Part shown: positions 26,753 through 35,426 of the stretch, piece after piece | Position numbering within the stretch: position 1 is the stretch's first letter | Layout of the letters: every line of letters starts with the position of its first letter | Position numbers and translations under genes: made by a program | Notes under the pieces: generated by a model | What the model saw: the letters and a program-made list of their open reading frames with translations, nothing else | Told to the model about the DNA's origin: nothing | Database searches by the model: none | From: Natronocalculus amylovorans | Lineage (GTDB): Archaea; Halobacteriota; Halobacteria; Halobacteriales; Haloferacaceae | NCBI RefSeq assembly: GCF_023638035.1 | Contig: NZ_JAKRVX010000006.1 | Coordinates: 62,001-126,000 of the forward strand | Reading direction: 5' to 3' | DNA: 64,000 bases

Positions 26753-27019
26753 ATGGGAAAAGTCGCAGCCAAAATGAAAGTCATGCCGAACAGTCCGGAA
26801 CTCGATCTTGACGAGCTCCAAGACAAACTCGAAGCGTCCCTTCCAGAGGGTGCACAAATCAACGGTTTCGAGCGCGACAACGTTGCGTTCGGACTTGTTG
26901 CACTTCTCCCGACTGTGCTCGTCGCAGACGGCGCAGGTGGAACGGAGGCAGTCGAAGAAGCATTCTCATCTGTTGAGGGTGTCGAGAGCGTCGCTGTCGA
27001 AAACGTCGGCCGTATTTAA
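26753..27019 (+). CDS. aef1b: Elongation factor 1-beta (aEF-1B)
   Basis: 88-residue guanine nucleotide exchange factor for aEF-1A. Core blocks: [40 protein letters not shown] and the closing [20 protein letters not shown], which match the archaeal EF-1B domain. Transcribed with the preceding zinc-ribbon gene. Confidence 0.95.
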   Translation: MGKVAAKMKVMPNSPELDLDELQDKLEASLPEGAQINGFERDNVAFGLVALLPTVLVADGAGGTEAVEEAFSSVEGVESVAVENVGRI

Positions 27020-27172
27020 TTAGCATCCGAGAACGCCGAAAAATCGGGTCATTTTTTGATCCGATTCGCTATACAGTGAGCGGTGGCCATCAAGGCATTG
27101 AAACAGACTTGTAGATCGCGCATTGTGATCGGATGATCGCAATCGCTCACAGATATGAGTAGTACAGAAATG

Positions 27173-27255
27173 CGGTGGGACTGGGATTCGAACCCAGGAG
27201 GCCAATGGCCACCTGCTTTCAAGGCAGGCGCAATAGTCCGCTCTGCCATCCCACC
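27173..27255 (-). tRNA. tRNA-Ser (anticodon TGA)
   Basis: 83-nt type II tRNA. Acceptor GGTGGGA pairs with TCCCACC, with discriminator G; anticodon stem CCTGC/GCAGG closes the loop CTTGAAA, giving TGA; a serine-like long variable arm (GGCCATTGGCC) and the T-arm GGTTCGAATCC are present. No intron, CCA not encoded. Confidence 0.95.
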
Positions 27256-27281
27256 ACGCATTACTGTATACAGGGTTGTCC

Positions 27282-27289
27282 CTTTAAGG
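27282..27289 (-). promoter_or_regulatory. TATA-like box for tRNA-Ser(TGA)
   Basis: CCTTAAAG on the minus strand about 30 nt upstream of the tRNA 5' end at 27255. Confidence 0.5.
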
Positions 27290-27332
27290 GTTATCGATTA
27301 TCGCCGATCGAATATCAATTGTAGCGTGTAAA

Positions 27333-28091
27333 TTATCGGTCGAGAACGATTCGATCGTCTCCATCATCGTTCACAACCGCCAACCCAGTCTCATGAATAA
27401 AGGTTGACGTGTAGGTTGGAACAATTCGTTCTGCAGTAAATCGTGATCGGAGCATCGGCAGCGCCGAAAGCAGATCCGATCCACGTTCGATCACCGGCTG
27501 CATCGGAAGGAACTCTGTCTCGTAGTCGGCGTCTGCTGCACGATCAGCGAGCGTCTCAATCGTTGGCGGTGCATATGCATCTGCAAAATCGATCGGCTGT
27601 GTGAACCCAGCGTAGTAGACACGTCCATCTAGCGATGGGCCGAGAACAACGTCATTTGTTCGGAGCCGCATCGCTGCAGTGTCAATGACGGTTCGAGCCA
27701 TAAGTGGGGCCGTACCTGGAACGGCTGCCACTGATTTTGCACCCTCTTCGCGCAGCAGATGTGTCACCGTATTTCCGATGCGCGCGGCTGTTGTCGATCC
27801 AACCTGTGGTTCAAATCGGACGTTGCTCACATCATCAAGCGTGTCCGCAACAATTGCACGGAGCTCTGCTTCAGGGTCGATATCCGTCTGGTACGCGTCT
27901 GGAATATCATCTGCAGGCTGGAAGTTGATAAGCAATTCACCACCTGATCGGGCAACTGAGAGGACTGTATCTCGAAACAGTGCTTCATACAGTTCAGCAC
28001 TTTCGGCAGCAGTTAGTGGACTTGTTTCTGCTAACTCCGGAAGCACCAATCCCTCTCGTGGTGGTGATGCAATGATCGCGATAACAGTCAT
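27333..28091 (-). CDS. GT-A-fold nucleotidyl/glycosyltransferase-like protein (DUF2064/CofC-like)
   Basis: 252 residues. The N-terminal MTVIAIIASPPREGLVLPEL, a central block ARIGNTVTHLLREEGAKSVA and AAVPGTAPLMARTVIDTAA, and NDVVLGPSLDGRVYYAGFT resemble DUF2064/CofC-type GT-A proteins, where the conserved Asp-Thr (here ...GTAPLMA) normally follows. The canonical DxD is replaced by GPSLDGRVYYAG, so activity is uncertain. The last 60 residues, RFTAERIVPTYTSTFIHETG, appear to be a haloarchaeal extension. No obvious partner genes. Confidence 0.65.
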   Translation of the reverse strand: MTVIAIIASPPREGLVLPELAETSPLTAAESAELYEALFRDTVLSVARSGGELLINFQPADDIPDAYQTDIDPEAELRAIVADTLDDVSNVRFEPQVGSTTAARIGNTVTHLLREEGAKSVAAVPGTAPLMARTVIDTAAMRLRTNDVVLGPSLDGRVYYAGFTQPIDFADAYAPPTIETLADRAADADYETEFLPMQPVIERGSDLLSALPMLRSRFTAERIVPTYTSTFIHETGLAVVNDDGDDRIVLDR

Positions 28092-28158
28092 ACAAAATGT
28101 TCGAACTGCGACACCCTTGAACCCGCTGTTTTAGGTTTGCTTGGATTGACGTCTTGAT

Positions 28159-28356
28159 ATGAACAGACCACTCCAGCAAGCTGTCGGATGGCTTGGTGTC
28201 GGTATCGTTGGCCTCTCGATATTCGCTGCCCTTAGGGGGCTCACGCAGGTTGGGGCCGAGCCAAATATAATAGCTGTTGCAGCCGTTGTTTGTATCTCGA
28301 TCGTCGCGATTCTCAGCGGAGCCACAAAAACGCCCCGGGGCACACCATACTGGTAG
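28159..28356 (+). CDS. Small two-helix membrane protein
   Basis: 65 residues with two hydrophobic segments (VGWLGVGIVGLSIFAALRGL and IIAVAAVVCISIVAILSG) and a short polar C-terminus TPRGTPYW. Start is the ATG at 28159. Convergent with the uracil-DNA glycosylase gene by 4 nt. Known only as a haloarchaeal hypothetical. Confidence 0.65.
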   Translation: MNRPLQQAVGWLGVGIVGLSIFAALRGLTQVGAEPNIIAVAAVVCISIVAILSGATKTPRGTPYW

Positions 28357-28360
28357 CTAT

Positions 28361-28957
28361 TTATCTGCTCTGTCTCCCTTTCGTCTGTCGATAGTCCCGG
28401 CTAAATACGTTCTCCATTACGTGTTTAATAAATGCCTCAGTATCAGCGTCTGACTGTGCATTTAGTTCACTCATTGGGAGGAGCTCAAATCCACGGCCAC
28501 GAAGCGTTGTGGCGTGGGTCTCTTCGACTGACAATGAATCCGGATTTGTGGTCGTATAATCCATTGCAAGCGCTTTGAGTGCTCGATCACCGATTGGCAC
28601 AAGCATCTGTGGATTTATCATCCGAATCTCGGCATTTAAAAACGGCTCACAAAGATCGATTTCATTGTCTGTTGGCGCTCTGTCAGGGTTCCGACAGCGG
28701 GTCAAATATGTGAGAAATGCGTTTTGGATATCCGGTTCTGTTGCGGTCGGTTCTGATCGGACAAAGCCCAACTCACCAAGGATATACTGCAGTCGCTCGC
28801 CTGCGTCATCCCCGGTAAACGGGACACCTGTTTCTTCAGCCGCCGCCGTTGGGTGCTCGCCGATAAAAAGAAACTCCGCTGCAACATCGCCATATCCGTG
28901 TACGATTGTCTCCCGCGTCTCACAGAGTTCCGCACAGTTGGTGCAGGCGGTATCCAT
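28361..28957 (-). CDS. Uracil-DNA glycosylase superfamily protein (Fe-S type)
   Basis: 198 residues from the ATG at 28957 (MDTACTNCAELCETR). The N-terminal CTNC...C motif and a later CRNPDRAP segment supply four cysteines for a [4Fe-4S] cluster as in family 4/5 UDGs; the water-activating motif region FLFIGEHPTAAAEETGVPFT and the FLTYLTRCRNPD block are characteristic. It should excise uracil or related bases from DNA in repair. I start at 28957 because upstream codons lack family similarity. Confidence 0.85.
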   Translation of the reverse strand: MDTACTNCAELCETRETIVHGYGDVAAEFLFIGEHPTAAAEETGVPFTGDDAGERLQYILGELGFVRSEPTATEPDIQNAFLTYLTRCRNPDRAPTDNEIDLCEPFLNAEIRMINPQMLVPIGDRALKALAMDYTTTNPDSLSVEETHATTLRGRGFELLPMSELNAQSDADTEAFIKHVMENVFSRDYRQTKGRQSR

Positions 28958-29074
28958 ACTGAATGGGTTCGAAAACTGTCTCTGATGTGCGTCCACAGTA
29001 GTCGTTCTGCGGCGATTCGTAAAATCGCTCCGCCTCCAACAACTAACTACTTGTATTCTGTGAATCTCCACAAA

Positions 29075-29081
29075 ACTTATA
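29075..29081 (+). promoter_or_regulatory. TATA-like box for the DUF7563 zinc-finger gene
   Basis: ACTTATA centred about 28 nt before the ATG at 29106, in an AT-rich stretch; leaderless spacing. Confidence 0.5.
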
Positions 29082-29105
29082 CAATAGTTTATGAATGTCT
29101 CTGAT

Positions 29106-29264
29106 ATGCCCGAATGTCAGAACTGTGGTGCATTCGTCACACAAGCGTATGCCCGCGTGTTCACACCGAATGGCATGGACCGTCCCCGCGTCTGCCCCCA
29201 CTGTGAGGATCTAGTTAGAGATGGCGCTGGGGTTCGAAAAGCACGATCGACCAGAAACAACTAA
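29106..29264 (+). CDS. Small zinc-finger protein, DUF7563-like
   Basis: 52 residues: MPECQNCGAFVTQAYARVF..., with C-x2-C pairs at the start (CQNC) and in VCPHCED. This matches a haloarchaeal micro-protein family I recall as DUF7563 (MPECxNCGxxV). A TATA box sits at leaderless spacing. Its stop lies 1 nt from the stop of the convergent winged-helix gene. Function unknown; the conserved length and cysteines argue for a real gene. Confidence 0.85.
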   Translation: MPECQNCGAFVTQAYARVFTPNGMDRPRVCPHCEDLVRDGAGVRKARSTRNN

Positions 29265-29265
29265 T

Positions 29266-29490
29266 TTACTGCGCAGATGGAACGTACTGGTCTGCGTTCT
29301 TTGCGACCACTCCACGTTTCTGCAACGTTTTCAGAATGCTGTACAGCGAAATCTTTTTCATCTGAAGCCCGTCTTGAAGTTCAGAGATCGTTGCGCCGTT
29401 CTGCGTTGAGAGATACAAATAGACCAGTTTTGCACGCGGTGACCGAAGCTCTGTTGGGAGCGGAGCAACGGGTTTTGCTTCCGTAATCAT
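29266..29490 (-). CDS. Winged-helix DNA-binding protein (TrmB/MarR-like)
   Basis: 74 residues with a compact winged helix-turn-helix: AKLVYLYLSTQNGATISELQ, the recognition-helix segment KKISLYSILKTLQKRGVV and a short wing ADQYVPSAQ. A TATA-like TTTTATTATTG lies at 29516-29526, about 30 nt before the ATG. Stand-alone wHTH regulators of this length are common in haloarchaea; target unknown. Confidence 0.8.
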   Translation of the reverse strand: MITEAKPVAPLPTELRSPRAKLVYLYLSTQNGATISELQDGLQMKKISLYSILKTLQKRGVVAKNADQYVPSAQ

Positions 29491-29515
29491 CTTCGTACAT
29501 TCTTCTTATCTTCGA

Positions 29516-29526
29516 CAATAATAAAA
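29516..29526 (-). promoter_or_regulatory. TATA-like box for the winged-helix gene at 29266-29490
   Basis: TTTTATTATTG on the minus strand about 30 nt before the ATG at 29490. Confidence 0.5.
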
Positions 29527-29697
29527 CTGCTCTACGACAATCGACGAAACACTAATTTAGCCGAATTTTGATGTTTCAAGCGATCTATCGACCATCTACT
29601 CATATGTATGCGAGTTACTATGCTACTATATTCGGCTGATTATCGTGGATATTTCGACCGATGACGAATAACCTGATATTTAATGAGGAACTGGTTA

Positions 29698-30645
29698 TCA
29701 GTAGATAATACATAGATATGCCCAACTGATGACCTGGGTAGTAACAAACAGGAGCATCACAAACACCGTCGGAAATGGTGACTCTTGCGCCGTATATTGT
29801 CGCGCGCTCCAAAATAGCAAGGGCGTTACAGCAAGCATTCCGATCGCGACGAACAGTGGAAGGCCCCCAATATAAATCGCAAGCGCGGTTGTCAGTATGA
29901 TGCCGAGAACACCGCTGAAATACATTCGTTTGAGGCTGCTCGATGGCCACTGCGTTGCCAGCGTGAATTTTCCAACAGCCGCATCTGCTTGACGATCGGG
30001 CCACGTTGTTGCTAACAGATTACAGAACACAGCGCAGCCGAACGGTACAAAAAACAGTACTGAGGTGATCGGTACTGAACCATCAACAGCGATGCTCAAG
30101 CCGTACCATGGAAGCAACACGCCGCCAAGCAGTGCATTGTCGATCTCTCCTAACCCGTTCCACGCAAGCGGGTATGGCCCAACTGAGTAGCCCCAACCAA
30201 GCAGTGCGATCGTACAAAGCAGGACGCCAGAAAAGAGACTCACCACTCCCGTCACAACCCCGACTGTAATCAGCACACCTCCGAGAATCCCGGTTCCTAT
30301 TGTCGCATACTTCGCTAGCTGTCGATCGATCGCCAACCGATCAAACGCCCCACTCCCACCGGAGAACCGGGTCCGCGTTGTGAGGCGATCGGTCTCATAG
30401 TCAGCATACTCGTTTGCGTAATGAACGCTCAGTGCAATCGGGAGGTAGACACCAAATCCGACACTGACGGAGACCAGTGACGGAGGGGCGACAGTATAGG
30501 TGGCAGTGCCGGCAAGAACTCCAATGAGATAGACAAATACCATTAACAAGAGTTGATCCGGGCGTGCCATTAGCACGAGGCCGTAGCTCGGTACAATAAT
30601 CGTCCGAAAAAGCGAACTCGATCGTGATCGAGGCCGGGGTGACAC
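29698..30645 (-). CDS. UbiA-family prenyltransferase (MenA-like)
   Basis: 315 residues, about eight to nine membrane helices. Aspartate-rich motif 1 is NEYADYETDRL with NxxxDxxxD spacing, followed by TTRTRFSGGSGAFDRLAI; motif 2 is WPDRQADAAVGKFTLA (DRQAD). UbiA proteins transfer polyprenyl chains; haloarchaea make menaquinones and this gene lies 11 nt downstream of sdhA in the same orientation, so a role in quinone biosynthesis (1,4-dihydroxy-2-naphthoate prenylation) is plausible. A heme O or lipid role cannot be excluded. Confidence 0.85.
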   Translation of the reverse strand: MSPRPRSRSSSLFRTIIVPSYGLVLMARPDQLLLMVFVYLIGVLAGTATYTVAPPSLVSVSVGFGVYLPIALSVHYANEYADYETDRLTTRTRFSGGSGAFDRLAIDRQLAKYATIGTGILGGVLITVGVVTGVVSLFSGVLLCTIALLGWGYSVGPYPLAWNGLGEIDNALLGGVLLPWYGLSIAVDGSVPITSVLFFVPFGCAVFCNLLATTWPDRQADAAVGKFTLATQWPSSSLKRMYFSGVLGIILTTALAIYIGGLPLFVAIGMLAVTPLLFWSARQYTAQESPFPTVFVMLLFVTTQVISWAYLCIIY

Positions 30646-30656
30646 GAGTGGGCCGA

Positions 30657-32498
30657 TCAGTAGCTTCTGATTTTCGGCTCGTAGGTCTTTTCTTCGCCCT
30701 CAAGTATGACTGGCTTGTACCACAGTTCTGGTGAACCGTCGTTCCATGAAAGCATCGTGTGCTTAAGCCACTCGTCATCAAGCCGCTCTTGTGCTTCAGC
30801 ACGCCAGTGAGCGCCACGGAACTCCTTCCGTGCCAGTGCGCCAACCGTAATCGCTTCTGCAAGGTCAAGCAGATTCTGTGTCTCGATCGTCTGCAACAGA
30901 TCGGTGTTGAACGTCCGTGATGGATCAGAGACGGCAACCGATTGGTAGCGGTCGCGTGCCTCGCGGATATCTCGGAGCGCCTTTTTCAGGCCGTCTTCCT
31001 CGCGGAACACGTTGACATACCGCGTCATCGATTTTTGTAGATCCGATCGAACTTCGGAGTGATGAATGCCATCGCGTTCGAGTAGGTCTTCGATCTTGGC
31101 CTTCTCAGCAGTAACTGTTGCTTCAAGAATCGAATCGCCATCAGTTGCGCCACCTTCTGCGACTGCACCACCGTCTGCAACTGCATCGCCACGCGATCCT
31201 GGCTCTCCAAGTTCGACTGGACTGTCGATCTCTGCGAGTTCGTACTCGCCCCGTTTGCCAGTGGTGATCTTTGCGGTTTCCAGATCTGCACCGGCAGCAT
31301 GTTTCCCAGCACGCTTTCCAAAGACAATAAGTTCTGGAAGGGCGTTTCCGCCAAGTCGGTTTGCTCCGTGAACGGATGCACATGCACACTCACCAGCAGC
31401 ATAGAGACCGGAAACGCAGGTTTCTCCGTTCTCATCAGTTTCGATTCCGCCCATTGCATAGTGCTGACCTGGTTTCACCGGCATCGGCTCAACCAACCCG
31501 TCAACACCTTCGAAATCCTCTGCCAGGTGGAGGATGTTTTCGAGCCGATCGATGATCCGCTCTTCGCCAAGGTGGCGCATATCGAGGTGGACGTATTCGT
31601 CTTCAATTCCACGTCCTTCATTGACTTCCGTCAACTCTGCGCGGGAGACGACGTCACGGGAGGCAAGTTCGCCATCATTGTTTGCGTACCCATGCTCAAA
31701 CATGAACCGCTCACCCTCTGCATTGTAGAGGATACCACCTTCTCCACGGACACCCTCGGAGATGAGCACACCGGTCGACGGCAGCGACGTTGGGTGGAAC
31801 TGGATAAACTCCATGTCCTCAAGTGGGACACCAGCTCTGTACGCCATCGCTTGACCGTCACCAGTGCACGAGACTGCGTTTGTTGTATGATCGAATGCCT
31901 GTCCTGGGCCACCAGTTGCGAGAATAACGCCGTTTCGTGCGCGGAATCCAGATACCTCTCCTGACTGGACATCATACGCGACAACACCATGGCAGGTGCG
32001 ATCCTCTGGTCGCTCCTCATCGGAGACGGCGAGGTTCAGCACGTGCCACTCATCGTACACCTGAACACCACTTTTGACCAGTTGCTCATACATCGTGTGA
32101 AGCAGCTGGTGGCCGGTTTCTGCACCTGCATACGTTGTTCGTGGGAACGATAGCCCACCGAACGGACGCTGTGACACGCGGCCATCCTCTTCACGGGAAA
32201 ACGCCATTCCCCAGTGTTCGAGTTGAATTACTTCTTTTGGACTGTTCTTACAGAGCGTTTCGATCGCTGGGGCATCACCGAGATAGTCGGACCCCTTCAT
32301 TGTGTCGTAGGCGTGGTCTTCCCACGAGTCGGCGTCTCGAAGTGCGGCGTTAATGCCACCCTCTGCTGCACCCGTGTGACTGCGGACGGGATGCAGTTTC
32401 GAGACGATAGCGACGTCTGCGCCCTCATTTTTAGCTGCGATCGCCGCTCGGAGGCCCGCACCACCAGCGCCGACCACGATCACGTCGTGTTCGTACAT
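30657..32498 (-). CDS. sdhA: Succinate dehydrogenase flavoprotein subunit
   Basis: 613 residues. FAD-binding start VIVVGAGGAGLRAAIAAKNE, the covalent-FAD histidine in RSHTGAAEGGINAAL, the substrate motif RPFGGLSFPRTTYAGAETGH, the Arg in SNTV..., LDMRHLGEERIIDRL, and NRLGGNALPELIVFGKRAGK are all in place. An Ala/Gly/Asp-rich insert at roughly residues 440-470 (near GAVAEGGATDGDS) precedes the C-terminal domain, an insert I also recall from other haloarchaeal SdhA. Oxidises succinate to fumarate on the cytoplasmic side, passing electrons to SdhB. Confidence 0.96.
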   Translation of the reverse strand: MYEHDVIVVGAGGAGLRAAIAAKNEGADVAIVSKLHPVRSHTGAAEGGINAALRDADSWEDHAYDTMKGSDYLGDAPAIETLCKNSPKEVIQLEHWGMAFSREEDGRVSQRPFGGLSFPRTTYAGAETGHQLLHTMYEQLVKSGVQVYDEWHVLNLAVSDEERPEDRTCHGVVAYDVQSGEVSGFRARNGVILATGGPGQAFDHTTNAVSCTGDGQAMAYRAGVPLEDMEFIQFHPTSLPSTGVLISEGVRGEGGILYNAEGERFMFEHGYANNDGELASRDVVSRAELTEVNEGRGIEDEYVHLDMRHLGEERIIDRLENILHLAEDFEGVDGLVEPMPVKPGQHYAMGGIETDENGETCVSGLYAAGECACASVHGANRLGGNALPELIVFGKRAGKHAAGADLETAKITTGKRGEYELAEIDSPVELGEPGSRGDAVADGGAVAEGGATDGDSILEATVTAEKAKIEDLLERDGIHHSEVRSDLQKSMTRYVNVFREEDGLKKALRDIREARDRYQSVAVSDPSRTFNTDLLQTIETQNLLDLAEAITVGALARKEFRGAHWRAEAQERLDDEWLKHTMLSWNDGSPELWYKPVILEGEEKTYEPKIRSY

Positions 32499-32549
32499 AA
32501 TTATGTGTTCAAGTTAGGTTAGGTCTGGATACTCTTGAATTTTGAGTCG

Positions 32550-33434
32550 CTACCAGAATTTTAGGTTGCTTTTCACCGCTTCACGTTTGAGCTCTTGGAT
32601 GTGCTCTGTGAGCGGGATGTCCTTTGGACAGACTTCCGTACATGAGAATTGGGTCTGACAGCGCCAGACACCATGTTCTTGTTCGATGATCTTGAGTCGC
32701 TCCTGTTTTCGGGCCTCACCTTCGCGTTCATCCATGGCGAAGCGGTAGGCTTTGTTAATTGCTGCTGGCCCGAGATACTGGTTGTCTCCGGCGGCAATGT
32801 TACATGAAGACATACAGGCACCACACCAGATGCACCGAGTTGACATCTTCACCTTCTCTCGGTTCTCTCGTGTCTGTCGTTGCTCTTCGAGTTCTCCATC
32901 CGGCAGCTCATCAGGATCGAAGTACGGTTCGATCGCATGCATCTGCTCGTAGAAGTGATCCATATCCACGACGAGGTCTTTGACAACATCTTGGTGTGGA
33001 AGAGGTTCGATACGAACTGGCTCTGAAAGCTCTGAAAGCTGCGTCTTGCAGCCGAGTTTCTGTGAGCCGTTTACAAAGAATGCATCCGAGCCACAGATTG
33101 CCTGTCGACACGAGTGTCGGAAGGTAAGCGATGGATCGTAATGGTCCCGTGCGTACATTAGCGCATCAAGGACAGTCATCCCTTTTGTGAACGGAACGTG
33201 GAACTCATCAAACCGTGGTTCCTGTTTCCCCTCAACTTCAGGGTCGTATCTAAAGACCTTGATATGGTAGGTGTCCTCAGCTTCTTTTGCTTTTTCAGCA
33301 GCTTCTTTCTGTTTCTCTGCGGCGGTTCGACGCTCTGCTTTCGCTTGATCGCGCCGTTGTTTGCCGACAGATGGTGCGGATTCTTCTTCCGCAGGCGATT
33401 CGGCTTCTTTTTGTTTTGGAACTTGTGTGCTCAT
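32550..33434 (-). CDS. sdhB: Succinate dehydrogenase iron-sulfur subunit
   Basis: 294 residues with a 55-residue, charged Lys/Glu/Ala-rich N-terminal extension (QAKAERRTAAEKQKEAAEKA) typical of haloarchaea. The [2Fe-2S] site is SCRQAICGSD...KLGC, with Asp in the third ligand position as in Escherichia coli SdhB; the [4Fe-4S] site is CIWCGACMSSC; the [3Fe-4S] site is CQTQFSC and EVCP. It lies 6 nt after sdhD and 51 nt before sdhA. Confidence 0.96.
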   Translation of the reverse strand: MSTQVPKQKEAESPAEEESAPSVGKQRRDQAKAERRTAAEKQKEAAEKAKEAEDTYHIKVFRYDPEVEGKQEPRFDEFHVPFTKGMTVLDALMYARDHYDPSLTFRHSCRQAICGSDAFFVNGSQKLGCKTQLSELSEPVRIEPLPHQDVVKDLVVDMDHFYEQMHAIEPYFDPDELPDGELEEQRQTRENREKVKMSTRCIWCGACMSSCNIAAGDNQYLGPAAINKAYRFAMDEREGEARKQERLKIIEQEHGVWRCQTQFSCTEVCPKDIPLTEHIQELKREAVKSNLKFW

Positions 33435-33440
33435 GATAGG

Positions 33441-33818
33441 TTAGAACGGAAGGATTGTAATTCCGGCCCATGCGTTCGCGGTTCGAACCCCTTGGACGAT
33501 GAGAATTACACTTGCAACGATCAGCGTCCATTTGATAATGGTCCGTTTCGTCCCTTTCAGGCCCTGATTAATCAGGGCGTTGTAGACACCATTGACGCCG
33601 TGGAATGTCGCGGTGACCAAGAACAGAATCATGAGCGAGTAGTATGCCCACGATTCCATTCGGGCACTTGAGAGGGCGAATGTTACTTCGTCTGCATGGT
33701 AGATGAAGTGAAGCAGGAAGAAGTGGAATGCGAGAACAACAACGAGGAATGCTGCTGTAATTCGCTGCCACAACCACCGTCGTCCACCTGGTCTAAACGA
33801 AGAGTAACGCTCTGCCAT
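33441..33818 (-). CDS. sdhD: Succinate dehydrogenase membrane subunit SdhD
   Basis: 125 residues from the ATG at 33818. Three membrane helices: RITAAFLVVVLAFHFFLLHF, AYYSLMILFLVTATFHGVNG and WTLIVASVILIVQGV. Histidines in the first two helices (AFHFFLLHF and TFHGVNG) are candidate heme b ligands. The start follows the sdhC stop by 1 nt; a longer frame would overlap sdhC and is not needed. Confidence 0.9.
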   Translation of the reverse strand: MAERYSSFRPGGRRWLWQRITAAFLVVVLAFHFFLLHFIYHADEVTFALSSARMESWAYYSLMILFLVTATFHGVNGVYNALINQGLKGTKRTIIKWTLIVASVILIVQGVRTANAWAGITILPF

Positions 33819-33819
33819 C

Positions 33820-34212
33820 TTAGAATGCCCCCGCAATGAACGTCGGTACCGATGCGACAGTGATCGCACCGGTCAAAATCAACGACGCGTAGAAACTCTT
33901 GTCCTGTGCCTCCAGCCCGATTCCTAGATCAACCATCAGAAGCCGCATCCCGTTGAGGATGTGAAACACCGCAACGGCGAGCAGACCAACTTCAAGAATT
34001 CGCACCAGAAGCAAGCTTTCGAGCGTCTGGATTGTATTCGTATAGGCTGCGTCACCTGCGAGTGCCGTCGAAAGCACAGCAATATGGGTAAAGAGGTATC
34101 CAACAAGCACCCAGCCGGTAAACTTGTGGAAAATCCATGCCCACATTCCTGCAGAGAACTCCCGCCACCGGCCGAAGTCCTCGATGAGGCCCCGATTGTA
34201 CGACTGACTCAT
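33820..34212 (-). CDS. sdhC: Succinate dehydrogenase cytochrome b subunit SdhC
   Basis: 130 residues, first gene of the operon. Motif [20 protein letters not shown] carries the conserved His and the Ser/Thr-Gly region of the cytochrome b556 family, followed by [20 protein letters not shown] with a second His and the typical NG.R. A TATA-like stretch is visible in the AT-richer sequence around 34237-34250. With SdhD it anchors the complex and reduces menaquinone. Confidence 0.93.
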   Translation of the reverse strand: MSQSYNRGLIEDFGRWREFSAGMWAWIFHKFTGWVLVGYLFTHIAVLSTALAGDAAYTNTIQTLESLLLVRILEVGLLAVAVFHILNGMRLLMVDLGIGLEAQDKSFYASLILTGAITVASVPTFIAGAF

Positions 34213-34275
34213 ACTGTCTGTGACTCCGTACCGGGGTGGTATAGAAGTTACGCAGTTCGTCTGTCAATGCCTCGT

Positions 34276-35301
34276 TTAGGTTGCATCCCCATTCGGTGGT
34301 GTTTGTTCAAGCTCGACCACCCGACGTGTTGTTTCACCAAGCTCAACAAGATGACAGAGCGGATTGCCAGGATATACGACCGGGTTCTCCAGAATACCGA
34401 CAAGAAGCCCGGTGAACGGTGCTTCAACCACGATATTGTCGTTCTTAAACGGATTGGTGATTGTACAGATCCGATCGCCTTCATGGACGAGTGCTCCACG
34501 TTCATAATGCATATCAACGATCCCTCCGACATCGGCACGGATCCACGTCTTTTCGCGATCGCCAGTGATGATTGTTCGCCAGCCAGGCCATCGAACCGCA
34601 GTCTGTTCTAACATCCCATACTCTGCGAAGACGCTTTCAACACCCGCAAGCGCATCATCAATCAGCGTGCGCTGGAACCGGTGTGCTTCCCCCATCTCGA
34701 TCGTAATTGTTGGGACCCCCGCACGGGTTGCTTCCCCACGGAGCGTCCCATCCGGTCCTTCGCTGTCAAGAATAACGTTTGATCCGTATGCCATTGCAAG
34801 ACGGTGTGACTTCACGTCTGCCATGTCTGCGCGCACGTGAAGCATATTGGTTCGCCCACGCGTTGACGTATGGAAATCAAGACCGATATCACATGGTTCA
34901 ATAAAATTCTTGAAAATTCGATATGCCATCCGTTTTGCGCTTGTAGACGCTTCCCTACCAGGGAATGATCGATTCAGGTCCCGATCGTAGATTGGAAGAT
35001 ATCGTTGCTGTGCAAGAAATCCAGGAACATTCAACACAGGCATACAGACAAGCGTTCCTGCAAGGTCAGTGAGGTCCCATTCGTGGGCGACTTCCCTGAC
35101 AACTTCAATGCCATTTAATTCGTCACCGTGTGCTGCTGCAGAAAGAAATGCTGTTGGCCCCGGCTTTTTACCATTGATGATTGTTACTGGAATTCGAACC
35201 GGATCACCAAGATACGTCTCGCTGATTCCGTATCGGATATTCTGTGTTTCGCCCGGAGAAACCTTCCCGCCATTATACGTGAAGGCCCCGTCATCGTTCA
35301 T
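34276..35301 (-). CDS. Aspartoacylase/succinylglutamate desuccinylase-like zinc hydrolase
   Basis: 341 residues of the M14-like AstE/AspA family. Zinc and catalytic motifs: AAAHGDELNGIEVVRE (H..E), the second block YDRDLNRSFPGREAS (binding Asn-Arg), LDFHTSTRGRTNM (His) and TIEMGEAHRFQ (Glu). It hydrolyses an amide bond of an N-acyl amino acid or a glutamate-type conjugate. The C-terminal 80 residues form a biotinyl-like/beta-barrel domain (HEGDRICTITNPF). I choose ATG 35301 because TATA at 35325-35333 gives leaderless spacing. It is divergent from the RimK-retropepsin fusion, suggesting shared use. Confidence 0.9.
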   Translation of the reverse strand: MNDDGAFTYNGGKVSPGETQNIRYGISETYLGDPVRIPVTIINGKKPGPTAFLSAAAHGDELNGIEVVREVAHEWDLTDLAGTLVCMPVLNVPGFLAQQRYLPIYDRDLNRSFPGREASTSAKRMAYRIFKNFIEPCDIGLDFHTSTRGRTNMLHVRADMADVKSHRLAMAYGSNVILDSEGPDGTLRGEATRAGVPTITIEMGEAHRFQRTLIDDALAGVESVFAEYGMLEQTAVRWPGWRTIITGDREKTWIRADVGGIVDMHYERGALVHEGDRICTITNPFKNDNIVVEAPFTGLLVGILENPVVYPGNPLCHLVELGETTRRVVELEQTPPNGDAT

Positions 35302-35324
35302 ACCAAACACACTCGTGGCTCAAT

Positions 35325-35333
35325 CATATAAAC
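35325..35333 (-). promoter_or_regulatory. TATA-like box for the aspartoacylase-like gene
   Basis: GTTTATATG on the minus strand, about 27 nt before the ATG at 35301; identical in form to the box of the zinc-finger gene at 6845-6853. Confidence 0.6.
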
Positions 35334-35426
35334 CCGTCCTCGTGAGTATCAACGTTGGTACGGGGACTGTTCACACTGTGTTCCGAGACCGGCACGCCTA
35401 TCAACGAGTATTTGAACTGTTTGAGT

